DNA of 64,000 bases from JAXHTY01 sp034189225 (GTDB lineage: Bacteria; Desulfobacterota; Desulfobacteria; Desulfobacterales; Desulfosudaceae), in NCBI GenBank assembly GCA_034189225.1, contig JAXHVL010000189.1, positions 1 to 64,000 of the forward strand, in the 5' to 3' direction. The notes under the pieces were generated by a model, which saw only the letters and a list, made by a program, of their open reading frames with translations, did not search any database and was not told the origin of the DNA. The position numbers and the translations under genes were made by a program. This document shows, piece by piece, positions 49,763-58,869 of this stretch (positions are counted from its first letter, which is position 1; the number at the start of each line of letters is the position of its first letter).

Positions 49763-51013
49763 ATGATAGCGGAAATACTTTCCACGGGCAACGAGATGCT
49801 TTCCGGGGCGGTGGTGGACAGCAACGCGGCGTTTATCGCCCGGAGCCTTGAAGAAGCGGGTATCGAGGTGCGACGCCATGTCTGCGTGGGCGATGACATG
49901 GACGAACTGGTGGCGGCGGTATTAGAAATGGCCGGTCGGGCGGATGTGGTGTTGATGACCGGGGGGCTCGGTCCCACCGGCGATGATCTGACGGCCCCGG
50001 CCGTGGCCAGGGCGGCGGGCAGGCCCCTGGTGTTCAGCGAGGAAGCCTATCAATCGGTGGCCGCGTTTTTTGAGACCCGGGGCGGCCGGCTGCGGGATGC
50101 GGACAATAAGCAGGCCATGCTGCCGGAAGGGGCCGACTGCATCGTGAACGACGTGGGTAGCGCGCCCGGTTTTATGGCCGTGATCGGCAGCTGTCGAGTG
50201 TTTGCCATGCCCGGTGTTCCCCACGAGATGAAGAAAATGGTGGTTGATTTTGTGCTGCCTTTTATCGGGCGGCTGGAAACCGGAACGCATCTTCATGCGG
50301 CGACCCGAACGATTTCCGTGTTCGGCCTGCCGGAGTCCACAGTCGGAGAACGGATGAAGACGTTCAATAATGTTTTTGCCGATCTGCGGTACGGCATTCG
50401 GGTAAAATTTCCGGAAATTTATGTAAAGGTAACTGCGCGGATGAAGGATGCGGCGGAAGCCGAAATGCGGGTGGATGAGGCGGCCCGCTGGGCCAGGGAT
50501 GCCATCGGCCATTCCGCTTTTTCCCTGGAGGGAGTTTCCCTGGAAGTGGAAACCGCGCGGCTGTTGAAAGATGCCGGTGTTACCGTGGCACTGGCGGAAA
50601 GCTGTACCGGCGGTCTGCTGGCCGATTTATTGACGAATGTGCCCGGCAGTTCGGCCTATTTTCTTTTTTCTGCTGTAACCTACACCAATCAGGCCAAGAC
50701 GGACGTGCTGGGCGTTCCCGCTGAGACCATTGCCGCCAACGGCGCGGTGTCCGAAGAAACGGCAAAGGCCATGGCCGAAGGCGCCCGGCGGGTGGCAGGG
50801 GCCAGTTATGGCATTGCCACCAGCGGCATTGCGGGGCCGGCAGGGGAAACGGATGAGAAGCCGGTGGGAACGGTGTGCATCGGTGTTGCCACGCCTGAAA
50901 AAGCCGATGCCATGCGGCTGCGGCTTTCTTTTCAAAACCGGTCCATGAATAAGCGGATGTTTGCCTTTGCTGCCATAGAGGCTCTTCGGCAGGAACTTTT
51001 GAGGGCAAAGTAA
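49763..51013 (+). CDS. cinA: CinA-family NMN deamidase / competence-damage protein
   Basis: This 416-residue protein has an N-terminal MoCF/CinA domain (about 1-170, with MTGGLGPTGDDLT) and a C-terminal PncC-type deamidase (about 255-415, with ALAESCTGGLLADLLT and GIATSGIAGPAGET). Members hydrolyse NMN and ADP-ribose in pyridine nucleotide salvage. The ATG at 49763 has GGAG about 7 bases upstream; ATG 49751 is in frame. The stop codon TAA falls inside the family C end GTAAAAAGCTTCC, so the last residues (RAK) may come from repeat DNA. Confidence 0.93.
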   Translation: MIAEILSTGNEMLSGAVVDSNAAFIARSLEEAGIEVRRHVCVGDDMDELVAAVLEMAGRADVVLMTGGLGPTGDDLTAPAVARAAGRPLVFSEEAYQSVAAFFETRGGRLRDADNKQAMLPEGADCIVNDVGSAPGFMAVIGSCRVFAMPGVPHEMKKMVVDFVLPFIGRLETGTHLHAATRTISVFGLPESTVGERMKTFNNVFADLRYGIRVKFPEIYVKVTARMKDAAEAEMRVDEAARWARDAIGHSAFSLEGVSLEVETARLLKDAGVTVALAESCTGGLLADLLTNVPGSSAYFLFSAVTYTNQAKTDVLGVPAETIAANGAVSEETAKAMAEGARRVAGASYGIATSGIAGPAGETDEKPVGTVCIGVATPEKADAMRLRLSFQNRSMNKRMFAFAAIEALRQELLRAK

Positions 51014-51082
51014 AAAGCTTCCAACCCCGCTGCGGTGTTTTTGCAGTAAGTAACTTGCGGGAGACTTGGTTTTTGCCGCTAT
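51012..51082 (+). repeat. Family C repeat supplying the cinA stop codon
   Basis: The sequence from GTAAAAAGCTTCCAACCCCG to TTTTTGCAGTAAGTAACTTG lacks the first bases of the element. The TAA within it ends cinA. Confidence 0.8.
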
Positions 51083-51107
51083 TTTTGCTAAACGACCCAT
51101 TTTTCTT

Positions 51108-51385
51108 TCATACTTTTCTTTGCTCGCCCAAAGAAAAGTATGCAAAAGAAAGGGCGCCCCGCAGCTTGGCCTTCGGCTTCCCTCGCAGGAACGGTTTTTT
51201 CGGCGCGGGCAGAAACTCGCCTGTCATTTTGTACAGGTGCGTTAAGCCTCGTCTGCTCATACAGTCTGCCCGCGTTTTCCGAAAAAACCGCCCCTGCTCG
51301 GCTGCGCTGCAAGGGGCGGGGCACGTGTTGCTGTTCAGTTGTTTCGGCAAAGTGAAAGGTTTGGCAATAAACTGAAAAATTGAAC
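51108..51385 (+). repeat. Family B repeat
   Basis: This near full-length copy starts with the intact hairpin CATACTTTTCTTTG/CAAAGAAAAGTATG and continues through the long inner hairpin to GGCAATAAACTGAAAAATTG. Bases 51386-51631 hold further repeat-like text and no gene. Confidence 0.82.
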
Positions 51386-51631
51386 TTTGGCGTTCTCATG
51401 CAGGAGCGCGGGAATGAGAAAAGAATTTTATTCTCGCAGAGCACGCAAAGATCGCAGAGAAAAAAATAATATTCTTGGCGATCTTGGCGGCTTGGCGAGC
51501 GGGAAGTCCAGCCTGGTTCCCACGCGTCTGCGTGGGAACGGAACGTTCCCGGGAAACGCCCGGCGCCACGCGCGGCGTTTTGCAGAAAGGAACGTGCACC
51601 TGGACCGGCTTTTTTACGAGAGTGTTTATCC

Positions 51632-52825
51632 ATGAAACACGAATGTCAGCGTATCCATACGGCCATTGTCAAGGCGGGCTGGCTGATTGACGGCACGGGC
51701 AGGCCCGCCATTTCCGATACCCGTCTGTGGATTAACAACGGCATGATCGAGGCCGTGGAAACCGGTCCGGCTGCCGCGTTCGGTGGGGATGCAGACGGCA
51801 CGGCGGTGCTTGATCTTTCCGAATATACACTTATGCCGGCTTTGATTGACAGTCACGTGCACCTGGTGATGAGCGGCAATCCGGATGAAGCGGTTCGCCG
51901 GCATCAGCCGGCAGGGAAGTTTGAAGATGCGTCTACCGTTATTGCCCGTCACATCGAAGAGAGCATGCGATACGGCGTCATGGCGGTTCGGGACGGGGGA
52001 GACGGCAATGGTCATGTTACACAATACAGTGACCACCAGATGGCCGGGCATGATGGCCGCTTTGTCCTCAAAACGGCCAACCGCGGATGGTACCGCCCCG
52101 GCCGGTATGGGAGAATCGTTGGCGGGAGGCCGCTATCGGACGATAAAGACCTGGAGAGCATCGGCCGGGAAATGGGGGCTGTGGATCAGGTAAAAATTGT
52201 GAATTCCGGGTTGAATAGCTTAAAATCCTTTGGCCGGCAGACGCCATCACAGTTTACATGCGAAGAATTAACGGCGATCGTAGCCATGGCCGCAAAGGCC
52301 GAAAAGCCGGTGATGGTGCATGTGAACGGTGAATCACCGGTGGCTGATGCGGTAAAGGCCGGGGTTGATTCCATTGAGCACGGGTATTTCATGGGCAGTA
52401 GCAATCTGCAACGCATGGCCGATGCCGGGGTTTTCTGGGTGCCAACGGTTGCGCCCATGTATGCCTATGCCCGGCTGGGCGGTGAAGGGTCGGATGTGGC
52501 CGGGCGGAACATGGACCATCAGCTTGAACAACTCAGAGTGGCCAGAAGGGCGGGGGTGAAGGTGGCGCTGGGGACTGATGCAGGCAGCCCTGGGGTTGAT
52601 CATGGTGCCGGCGTGGGGCTGGAGATGAGCCTGCTGCTTAGGGCCGGCTATACCATTGAAGAAGTGGTTCAGGCGGCAACGCTTCACGGTGCCGAGTTGC
52701 TGAGGCTTTCGCATAGGGGGCAGCTTGCGCCGGGCAGGACCGCCCTGGTCACGGCCGTCAAAGGGCCGCCGGGAACAGTTCCGGCGAATCTTGGAGAATC
52801 GTTTGTCTATGCCGGATCGTCTTAG
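51632..52825 (+). CDS. Amidohydrolase family protein
   Basis: This 397-residue metal-dependent hydrolase has IDSHVHLVM (metal His pair, about 74-82), MVHVNGESP and DSIEHGYFM (further metal histidines) and LGTDAGSPGVDHG (metal Asp, about 311). It resembles the imidazolonepropionase/dipeptidase-like amidohydrolases. The substrate is unknown. No clear signal peptide is seen. The ribosome-binding site is weak. Its end overlaps the next gene by 17 bases, so the two are probably coupled. Confidence 0.88.
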   Translation: MKHECQRIHTAIVKAGWLIDGTGRPAISDTRLWINNGMIEAVETGPAAAFGGDADGTAVLDLSEYTLMPALIDSHVHLVMSGNPDEAVRRHQPAGKFEDASTVIARHIEESMRYGVMAVRDGGDGNGHVTQYSDHQMAGHDGRFVLKTANRGWYRPGRYGRIVGGRPLSDDKDLESIGREMGAVDQVKIVNSGLNSLKSFGRQTPSQFTCEELTAIVAMAAKAEKPVMVHVNGESPVADAVKAGVDSIEHGYFMGSSNLQRMADAGVFWVPTVAPMYAYARLGGEGSDVAGRNMDHQLEQLRVARRAGVKVALGTDAGSPGVDHGAGVGLEMSLLLRAGYTIEEVVQAATLHGAELLRLSHRGQLAPGRTALVTAVKGPPGTVPANLGESFVYAGSS

Positions 52826-53360
52826 TATCCCTGAAATCCCATGGTCCGATGCGGATACCTGGCGAGCGGCCAATTCCTTCCTGGCCGGCCGTGTCCGTGT
52901 CCAGGCGACTTGCAACGATGCCGCAATCCGTATCGCCGGGGACATTCGACAGGCAATGGCAGCTGTGTCGCCCCTTTTGGAGCGGCTGTGCAGGGCCACA
53001 TGCCCCTGGTGCCCGGAGCCCTGCTGCCTGTCGGCCAATGTCTGGTACGATTTTTCGGATCTGTTGTTTCTTCACTGGTCAGGTGCGGCCATCCCACTTG
53101 CTCAGCCCAGGACCCGCAGGGGCGAAATCTGCTGGTTTCTCGGTGCCAGGGGCTGCCGGCTGCCGCGGGAGATACGCCCCTGGCTGTGCACCTGGTATAT
53201 CTGCCCCACCCAGATGGCCTGGTGGCGAAAGGTTGCCCCGGCGGAACTGGCCATGTTTGACCGGCTCGCCCGCTTTATACGGGCACATCGCCGGTCATTG
53301 GAGATGGTGTTTGTTGATGGGGAGCGTCCCTGTGCTCCCTTGCCGATATCCCCGGTTTGA
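52809..53360 (+). CDS. Cysteine-rich YkgJ-like protein
   Basis: This 183-residue protein contains CRATCPWCPEPCC (about 60-72) and a second cysteine-rich part, CWFLGARGCRLPREIRP followed by WLCTWYIC. The spacing resembles the CxxCxxCC metal-binding families annotated as YkgJ or zinc/iron-chelating. No function is known. It overlaps the amidohydrolase gene by 17 bases. The start at 52809 gives the natural N-terminus, with only a distant GGAG. Confidence 0.7.
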   Translation: MPDRLSIPEIPWSDADTWRAANSFLAGRVRVQATCNDAAIRIAGDIRQAMAAVSPLLERLCRATCPWCPEPCCLSANVWYDFSDLLFLHWSGAAIPLAQPRTRRGEICWFLGARGCRLPREIRPWLCTWYICPTQMAWWRKVAPAELAMFDRLARFIRAHRRSLEMVFVDGERPCAPLPISPV

Positions 53361-53387
53361 CGGGAAGAAAAGGGCCTGTTTGCATTG

Positions 53388-53512
53388 ACGGCTTCGTAAA
53401 AAGCTTCCAACCCAGCCGCGGCGGTATTTTTGCAGAAAGTAACGTGCGCCTGGATCGACTTTTTTACCGTGATTACTTTTAAAAACCAAACAGCTTTTTA
53501 CGAGACCATCTT
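53388..53512 (+). mobile_element. Family C element with both ends
   Basis: This 125-bp copy starts GACGGCTTCGTAAAAAGCTT and ends AGCTTTTTACGAGACCATC, so family C shares the terminal inverted repeats of family A. TGCATT lies before it and TTCATT after it, a probable 6-bp target duplication with one mismatch. Confidence 0.75.
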
Positions 53513-53628
53513 CATTGACGCTCCGCAAAAGATGATTATGTTATTAGAGTACGACTTTCAGGGGAGCATGAGGACGCTCCGCAGAAAAACCAATTAAGAA
53601 TTACGCAAAAAAATTTAAGGAGAATCCA

Positions 53629-53844
53629 TTGAAATATTATATACCGGGCATTTTATTGATTTTTGCATCGATTGTCATTATTGCATTTCCGCAAATTCTG
53701 GTGGCGCTGATCGCCGCGCTGGTCTTCATGGCCGGCATTACCGCCCTGGGCATCGGCAACATGGTCAAGAATTACGAACAGGAGTTGCGCAACCGTGGTG
53801 AAGGCAGCGTTATCGATGTGTTTTTCCGCGGCCGGCGCTGGTAA
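53629..53844 (+). CDS. Small membrane protein, unknown
   Basis: This 71-residue protein starts with TTG and has two adjacent hydrophobic helices (about 5-21 and 23-43) followed by a charged tail (EQELRNRGEGSVIDVFFRG). AAGGAG lies 6 bases before the TTG. Many bacteria have such small proteins; the family is not recognised. Its end overlaps the convergent glycerate kinase gene by 35 bases. Confidence 0.75.
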   Translation: MKYYIPGILLIFASIVIIAFPQILVALIAALVFMAGITALGIGNMVKNYEQELRNRGEGSVIDVFFRGRRW

Positions 53845-55180
53845 GGGCGTCAACCAGCATAATGCGGATATCCATCACGTTGGTGTTGGTTGGGCCTGTG
53901 ACGAGCAGGTCGCCGAGGGTTTGAAAGAAGGTATAGGAATCGTTTTCTTTCAGGTAATGACGCGGATCCAGGCCCTTTGAAAGGGCAATCTCAGCAGTTT
54001 TGCCATGAACCACCGCACCGGCCGCATCGGTGGGGCCGTCGGTGCCGTCAGTCCCGCCGCTCAGAATCACTATATTTTCCATGCCCGCGATTTCCCCGGC
54101 TGCCGCCAGGCAGAAGTGCTGGTTGCGGCCGCCTTTGCCATGGCCGCCGAGGGTGACGGTGGTTTCCCCGCCGGAGAGGATGCAGGCCGGTGACGGTACC
54201 GGATTGCCGGACGCCAGCACCTCCTTTGCAATGGCGGCGTGCATTTTTGCGATTTCTGCGGTTTCGCCCTGAATCGTGGTCGACAATACCAGCGGTGTGA
54301 ATCCCAGTTCCGCAGCCTTGTCCCGGGCGGCGTCAATGGCCTCCCTGTTCCCCCCGCAGATGAGGTTCCGGGTGCTTTTGAATGCCGGAGCACCCTCCTT
54401 CGGGGGTTCGAGGCGGCTGTCGCCCAGCCCGTTTTTGACATGGCGCATCACGGCCTCGGGAAGCTGCCCGGCAATGCCGTATTCTTCGATGATGCCCAGA
54501 CAGTCGGTAAAGGTCCCGGCATCGGGCACCGTGGGGCCGGATGCGATGGTGGACGGGTCATCGCCCACCACATCCGATATGATCAGGCAGATCAATGCAG
54601 CCGGATAAACGGCTTCTGCCAGTCGCCCGCCCTTGACCGCGGAGATATGCTTGCGGATGGTGTTGATCTCGCTGATGGTGGCGCCGCAGCTCAGCAGCAC
54701 GTCCATGGTCTTCTGCTTGTCGTGGAGGCTGATGCCTGCCGCCGGCACCGGCATAAGTGCCGATCCGCCCCCGGAAATCAGGCATATCACCAGGTCTTTT
54801 TTCCCCGCCATTCGGGCTGTTTCCAGGATTTCTCCGGCGCCCTGCAAACCATTGTCATCGGGCAGTGGGTGGCCGCCTTCAATTAATCGGATTTTCTCAA
54901 GGGGGGTGGTGTATCCGTATTTGACGATTATAACGCCGCCGGCGATCCGGTCGCCCGCCAGTTCCTCAACAGCCGCGGCCATGGCCGCGGATGCCTTTCC
55001 CGCTCCGATGACGTAGATGTTGTCATATTGCGAGAGGTCGTAGGAATGACCGTCCACCTCCAAAGTATCACCGTTCCGACGGCAGTGCCGGTGAATGCAG
55101 TTTTTCGGCGCAACGGCAGTCAAAGCGGCGGAAAATATGTCTTTTGCGGCTGCTGTCATGTGAGTGAGGGACTGGGTCAT
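53810..55180 (-). CDS. Glycerate 2-kinase (MOFRL type)
   Basis: This enzyme phosphorylates D-glycerate to 2-phosphoglycerate. The protein is 456 residues. The N-terminal domain has VIGAGKASAAMA and CLISGGGSALM, and the C-terminal MOFRL domain has CILSGGETTVTLGGHGKGGR and LSGGTDGTDGPTDAAGAVV. AGGAGG lies 6 bases before the ATG at 55180. A longer open frame upstream is not needed. Some relatives are hydroxypyruvate reductases by old annotation; kinase is the better-supported call. Confidence 0.9.
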   Translation of the reverse strand: MTQSLTHMTAAAKDIFSAALTAVAPKNCIHRHCRRNGDTLEVDGHSYDLSQYDNIYVIGAGKASAAMAAAVEELAGDRIAGGVIIVKYGYTTPLEKIRLIEGGHPLPDDNGLQGAGEILETARMAGKKDLVICLISGGGSALMPVPAAGISLHDKQKTMDVLLSCGATISEINTIRKHISAVKGGRLAEAVYPAALICLIISDVVGDDPSTIASGPTVPDAGTFTDCLGIIEEYGIAGQLPEAVMRHVKNGLGDSRLEPPKEGAPAFKSTRNLICGGNREAIDAARDKAAELGFTPLVLSTTIQGETAEIAKMHAAIAKEVLASGNPVPSPACILSGGETTVTLGGHGKGGRNQHFCLAAAGEIAGMENIVILSGGTDGTDGPTDAAGAVVHGKTAEIALSKGLDPRHYLKENDSYTFFQTLGDLLVTGPTNTNVMDIRIMLVDALTSAGRGKTHR

Positions 55181-55263
55181 GGGTATCCTCCTGCTCGCCC
55201 GGTCAGTTCGTGAAATACCGGGGAGGGTTGATTCTATTTTAGAAAAACAGCCGGCCGGGGTCA

Positions 55264-55301
55264 ATGGTTTTTCCCGGGGTTTTTCCCGGGGTTTTTGCCG
55301 G
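55264..55301. repeat. Short tandem repeat, 12-bp unit
   Basis: GGTTTTTCCCGG is repeated about three times in a row (third copy GGTTTTTGCCGG) between the glycerate kinase and yqgE. Confidence 0.8.
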
Positions 55302-55465
55302 GGAGGGCCGCGGTCGTGTCCGGGGCAACGGGAAATTCATTGCTGCCCGAGCAGTTTATGGTAGCCCGTGGCCGCCCGCAATCGTTTTCCGTTACTTGAC
55401 ACCGCGGCATATTCCCAGTAATGTAAATCATATATCTTAATAACTGGTTAAATTCCGGAGGCAAT

Positions 55466-56041
55466 ATGGCGGAAGACGCGCAGGACGATATGGGGCTGAA
55501 GGGGTCGTTTCTCATCGCAATGCCGTCCCTGAAGGACCCCAATTTTTCCCATTCGGTGGTGTGTATCTGCGAGTATACCGAGTCCGGAACGTTGGGGCTG
55601 ATTGTTAACCGGTTATACCCCTCGCTGTTGGCGGCGGATGTCTATAAGGAACTGGGCATAACGTATCTGCCCGAAAGGGGGGAAATTCCGTTATACAACG
55701 GCGGACCGGTGAATTCGGGAGACGTTTTTGTGCTGCACGGTCAGCCGTTTGATTGGGGCGGGTGCTTTAGGGTATCTGATCATCTGGCCATGACTAACAC
55801 AAAGGACATTCTGGAGGCCATTGCCGTGGGCAACGGGCCGGATGCGAGTATGATCATTCTGGGGTGCGCCGGCTGGGCCGGCGGGCAGCTGGAAAGCGAG
55901 CTCAGGGGAAATTTCTGGTTGCCGGCGCCCATGGACGAGGCCGTCATATTCGATGTGCCGGTGGAGCAGCGATGGTCCGAGGGCCTGCGGCGGATGAACA
56001 TTAATCCCGCCCTGCTTTCCGGAACGGCGGGCAATGCCTGA
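55466..56041 (+). CDS. yqgE: YqgE/AlgH family protein
   Basis: This 191-residue protein matches the UPF0301 family: LKGSFLIAMPSLKDPNFSHS, YNGGPVNSGDVFVLH, and the C-terminal CAGWAGGQLESEL motif. Its biochemical role is unknown. AGGAGG-like sequence (CCGGAGG) lies upstream. It stands alone, followed by a repeat. Confidence 0.94.
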   Translation: MAEDAQDDMGLKGSFLIAMPSLKDPNFSHSVVCICEYTESGTLGLIVNRLYPSLLAADVYKELGITYLPERGEIPLYNGGPVNSGDVFVLHGQPFDWGGCFRVSDHLAMTNTKDILEAIAVGNGPDASMIILGCAGWAGGQLESELRGNFWLPAPMDEAVIFDVPVEQRWSEGLRRMNINPALLSGTAGNA

Positions 56042-56075
56042 AGCGCAAACAGCCGCCGAAGGGCATCACGGTTGA

Positions 56076-56157
56076 TTCAGTCAATAAAACCTGGTCCTCT
56101 GGGCCAGGTCAGCGATAAAAGACTATGCCGGTAAGGAGCAAAGCACGAAATTAGAAA
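56076..56157 (+). repeat. Repeat G, copy 2
   Basis: It has the same text as 49226-49312: TCAGTCAATAAAACCTGGTC, then CTCTGGGCCAGGTCAGCG and GACTATGCCGGTAAGGAG. Confidence 0.8.
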
Positions 56158-56176
56158 CTCGAAACAAATCCTAATA

Positions 56177-56374
56177 TTAGGAGCCGGGATTTGACGTGGA
56201 TTGCCGCTTCGGCCGTTTTTTCTTCGTGCATTTTTTGTCCGCCCGCATAAATGCACAAACTTCGGGATTGTTATGTTCCTTGCAGTTCAATGGATTTGAG
56301 AGCGGGCATTCGGGGTGATTGGCAGACATAGAAAATTGCCCCACACTTGAGCAGCATTTATTGTATTTCTTCAT
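56177..56374 (-). CDS. Small cysteine-rich protein
   Basis: This 65-residue protein has six or seven cysteines (NKCCSSVG, HPECPLSNPLNCKEH, EVCAF, KKCTKKK) and a basic tail. It could bind a metal or an iron-sulfur cluster. I do not recognise the family. It lies divergent from the dynamin-like gene. The ribosome-binding site is weak. Confidence 0.5.
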   Translation of the reverse strand: MKKYNKCCSSVGQFSMSANHPECPLSNPLNCKEHNNPEVCAFMRADKKCTKKKRPKRQSTSNPGS

Positions 56375-56530
56375 TTCCAGAACAATTATAGTATATCCTA
56401 AATTTTACGACCGGGCAAGGGATCGGGGTATCGGGGTTTTGTGCCTTGAAATTTCAATAATGGCGTTGTAAATTAAAGATTTAACTTTTTGCCGGATGGT
56501 GCTGGTCGTTGATGCGAAAGAGCAAATGGA

Positions 56531-58777
56531 ATGCAAACTTATAAAGAGCTAAAAAGCAGGCTGCTGACGCTGAATTCTGAAACGATGTCGTTGCTGGCCG
56601 ATGCGGAGCAGATACCGGGGATCACGGAGCGGTCATTTGAAAACTGGAAACTGACATGTGCAGGCGTTGAGGAGCAGCTGGCCGATGATACCGTCCGGGT
56701 GGCAGTGGTGGGGCCCATCAAATCGGGTAAGAGTACGGTGGTAAATTCTCTGTTTAACGGGGATTATCTCAAGCGGGGCGCCGGTGTGGTCACCTCCATG
56801 GTAACGCGGGTGCGGTGCGGAAGCCGGCTGCGGGCCACCCTTTGCTTTAAGCCCTGGCAGAGCGTGAATGAGGATGTCAGCCGGGCGGTGGTTATGCTGC
56901 CTTCCGTGAATGATCTGGACGAGGGGGAGGGGCTTGATATCCGTGATCCGGAAACCCGCGCCTCACTGACACAGGTGCTGGATGAACTGCCGAAGGATTA
57001 TCTGATTGCCAAGGATAGCCGGAATATTAACAGCGTCCTGCTTTCCAATTACCTGGCCGGGTACGACAAGGTCCGGGATATAGTTTCGGATACGGTGGAG
57101 ACGCGGCATTTTGACGATGCGGATTTTCCACGTCACCGTGAGTTTGTGGCGGACGACCGGCTTTCGGTTTATCTTCGTGATATTCAGCTTGAGATCGATG
57201 CCGGGGAAATGGATGCCAGCATTGAAATCGCCGACTGCCAGGGCAGCGATTCCCCCAACCCCTTGCATATCGCAAAGATTCAGGATTATCTGCTGGTGAC
57301 CAACCTCATTGTCTATGTGATCAGCAGCCGGACCGGGGTGCGGCAGGCGGATATCAATTTTCTTTCCATGATTGACCAGATGGGCATATCCGAGAATCTT
57401 GTTTTTGTGGTCAATTGTGATTTTAATGAGCATGAGACTGTGGCTGGGCTGGAAGCCCTGGTTGGGCGCATCCGGGAAGAGGTCTCGCTGATAAAGCCGG
57501 ACCCGGAGGTCTATGTGTTTTCCGGGCTTTTCAACCTGTTCCGGGCAATGGGCGAAGATGCCTTGAGCGGGAAGGACGCCGCCAGGCTTGAGCAATGGCG
57601 CCGGGAGAGCGATTTTATGGCGTTTTCGGACAAAGGAACACAGTCATTTGCCGCCTCTTTGTATCACAAGCTGAACCGGCGACGCTATGCCCTTTTGCTG
57701 AAAAATCATTCGGAGCGCCTTTCCCTGACGGTGTCGGGGCTTTCGCAGTGGGCCTCCACCAACCGCCGCATGCTGGCGGAAGATCACCAGAGCGCGCAGG
57801 TCCTACTGGAAAAGACCCGGCACCACCGGCAAAGACTGGATCATGCCGGGGCCATGTTCAAAAGCACGCTGGACGGGGCGGCCCGGAAGCTGCAAAAAGA
57901 CCTCAAGGCCGATATCGACCGGTTTTTTGATACCCGCTCCGGTGACATCATGCCGGAGCTCCTTTCCTTTATTCGCAATTGCCAGATCGATCTGGATAAA
58001 TACAAGAACGGTCTTGCAACAGCGGGGTTTTCCAATACGCTTTACATGATTTTTCAGGAGTTCAAGCAGGAGCTGGACGGGTTCATGGCAAAAACGGTGA
58101 ATCCCAAGGTGATGGGGTTTTTAAAAAAACAGGAAGCCAAGATAAGTGATTATTTTGAAACCATCGCGGAATCCTATGATGTCATGGCAAGAGATGCCAT
58201 CCGTGAATATCAGAATGTGATGCGGGATCTCGGCATTTCGGCCAGTCCGGACAGCCAGACGGCCATCAGGCCCCGGGATATCGAACTGATCAAAAAGCAG
58301 GAAGGGATCGGCCTGCCGCCGGCGGTGTTCACCATGAATTATACCGGCAAAATCAGAACCGAGGCGGTGATGCGACTGGGGGTGTATTCGCTGGGCAAGC
58401 TGCTGCGGAAGATCATGCGACGTGAGGCGGGCCAGGACAAGGCCGGGGAGATCCGGGCATTAAAAGACGGCATTGACCGGATCAAGCATGAGACGGAAAA
58501 TAGCATCGTGTTTCATTTTAAAAATTACCGGGAAAACATAAAATTTCAGTATGTGTTCAAACTGGTGGATGCGATTTCCGACAGCTTCTACAAAGCCGTT
58601 CTCGGACGGTTCCAGACTTACAGTGATGATATCGCGGGCATCAAGGATGCCGTTGCTGAAAAACGGGTGGATAAGGAGCAGATGTCGGAGATGCTCGAGC
58701 GCTTAGCCGGCAGGGCTGTGGCAATGCAATCGGAAATCAGGGGTCTGACCACCGACATTGAATATGCGGAGGGGTGA
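56531..58777 (+). CDS. Dynamin-like GTPase
   Basis: This 748-residue protein has G1 GPIKSGKST (61-69), a G3-like DCQGSD (about 235) and a G4-like NCDF (about 295). Long helical segments after 380 (RRMLAEDHQSAQ..., KKQEAKISDYFETIAES) would form the stalk. No membrane helix is predicted, so membrane binding would be by a paddle or a partner. Bacterial dynamins remodel membranes or protect against stress and phage. The next gene, 92 bases on, is a ParA ATPase, and the pair is unusual. Confidence 0.82.
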   Translation: MQTYKELKSRLLTLNSETMSLLADAEQIPGITERSFENWKLTCAGVEEQLADDTVRVAVVGPIKSGKSTVVNSLFNGDYLKRGAGVVTSMVTRVRCGSRLRATLCFKPWQSVNEDVSRAVVMLPSVNDLDEGEGLDIRDPETRASLTQVLDELPKDYLIAKDSRNINSVLLSNYLAGYDKVRDIVSDTVETRHFDDADFPRHREFVADDRLSVYLRDIQLEIDAGEMDASIEIADCQGSDSPNPLHIAKIQDYLLVTNLIVYVISSRTGVRQADINFLSMIDQMGISENLVFVVNCDFNEHETVAGLEALVGRIREEVSLIKPDPEVYVFSGLFNLFRAMGEDALSGKDAARLEQWRRESDFMAFSDKGTQSFAASLYHKLNRRRYALLLKNHSERLSLTVSGLSQWASTNRRMLAEDHQSAQVLLEKTRHHRQRLDHAGAMFKSTLDGAARKLQKDLKADIDRFFDTRSGDIMPELLSFIRNCQIDLDKYKNGLATAGFSNTLYMIFQEFKQELDGFMAKTVNPKVMGFLKKQEAKISDYFETIAESYDVMARDAIREYQNVMRDLGISASPDSQTAIRPRDIELIKKQEGIGLPPAVFTMNYTGKIRTEAVMRLGVYSLGKLLRKIMRREAGQDKAGEIRALKDGIDRIKHETENSIVFHFKNYRENIKFQYVFKLVDAISDSFYKAVLGRFQTYSDDIAGIKDAVAEKRVDKEQMSEMLERLAGRAVAMQSEIRGLTTDIEYAEG

Positions 58778-58869
58778 CAGATCTGAATGGACATTGAATA
58801 ACAAGACGTGAGGGCAGAATAACCAGTTTAAATCCGGATGGCAGTGGTCATCAGCAATGGAGGCAAAAC

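Noticed and set aside
51140..51355. Open frames reading MQKKGRPAAWPSASLAG-type peptides at several places
   Set aside because: They lie inside family B repeats on both strands, occur in every copy and depend on the repeat rather than on coding constraint.
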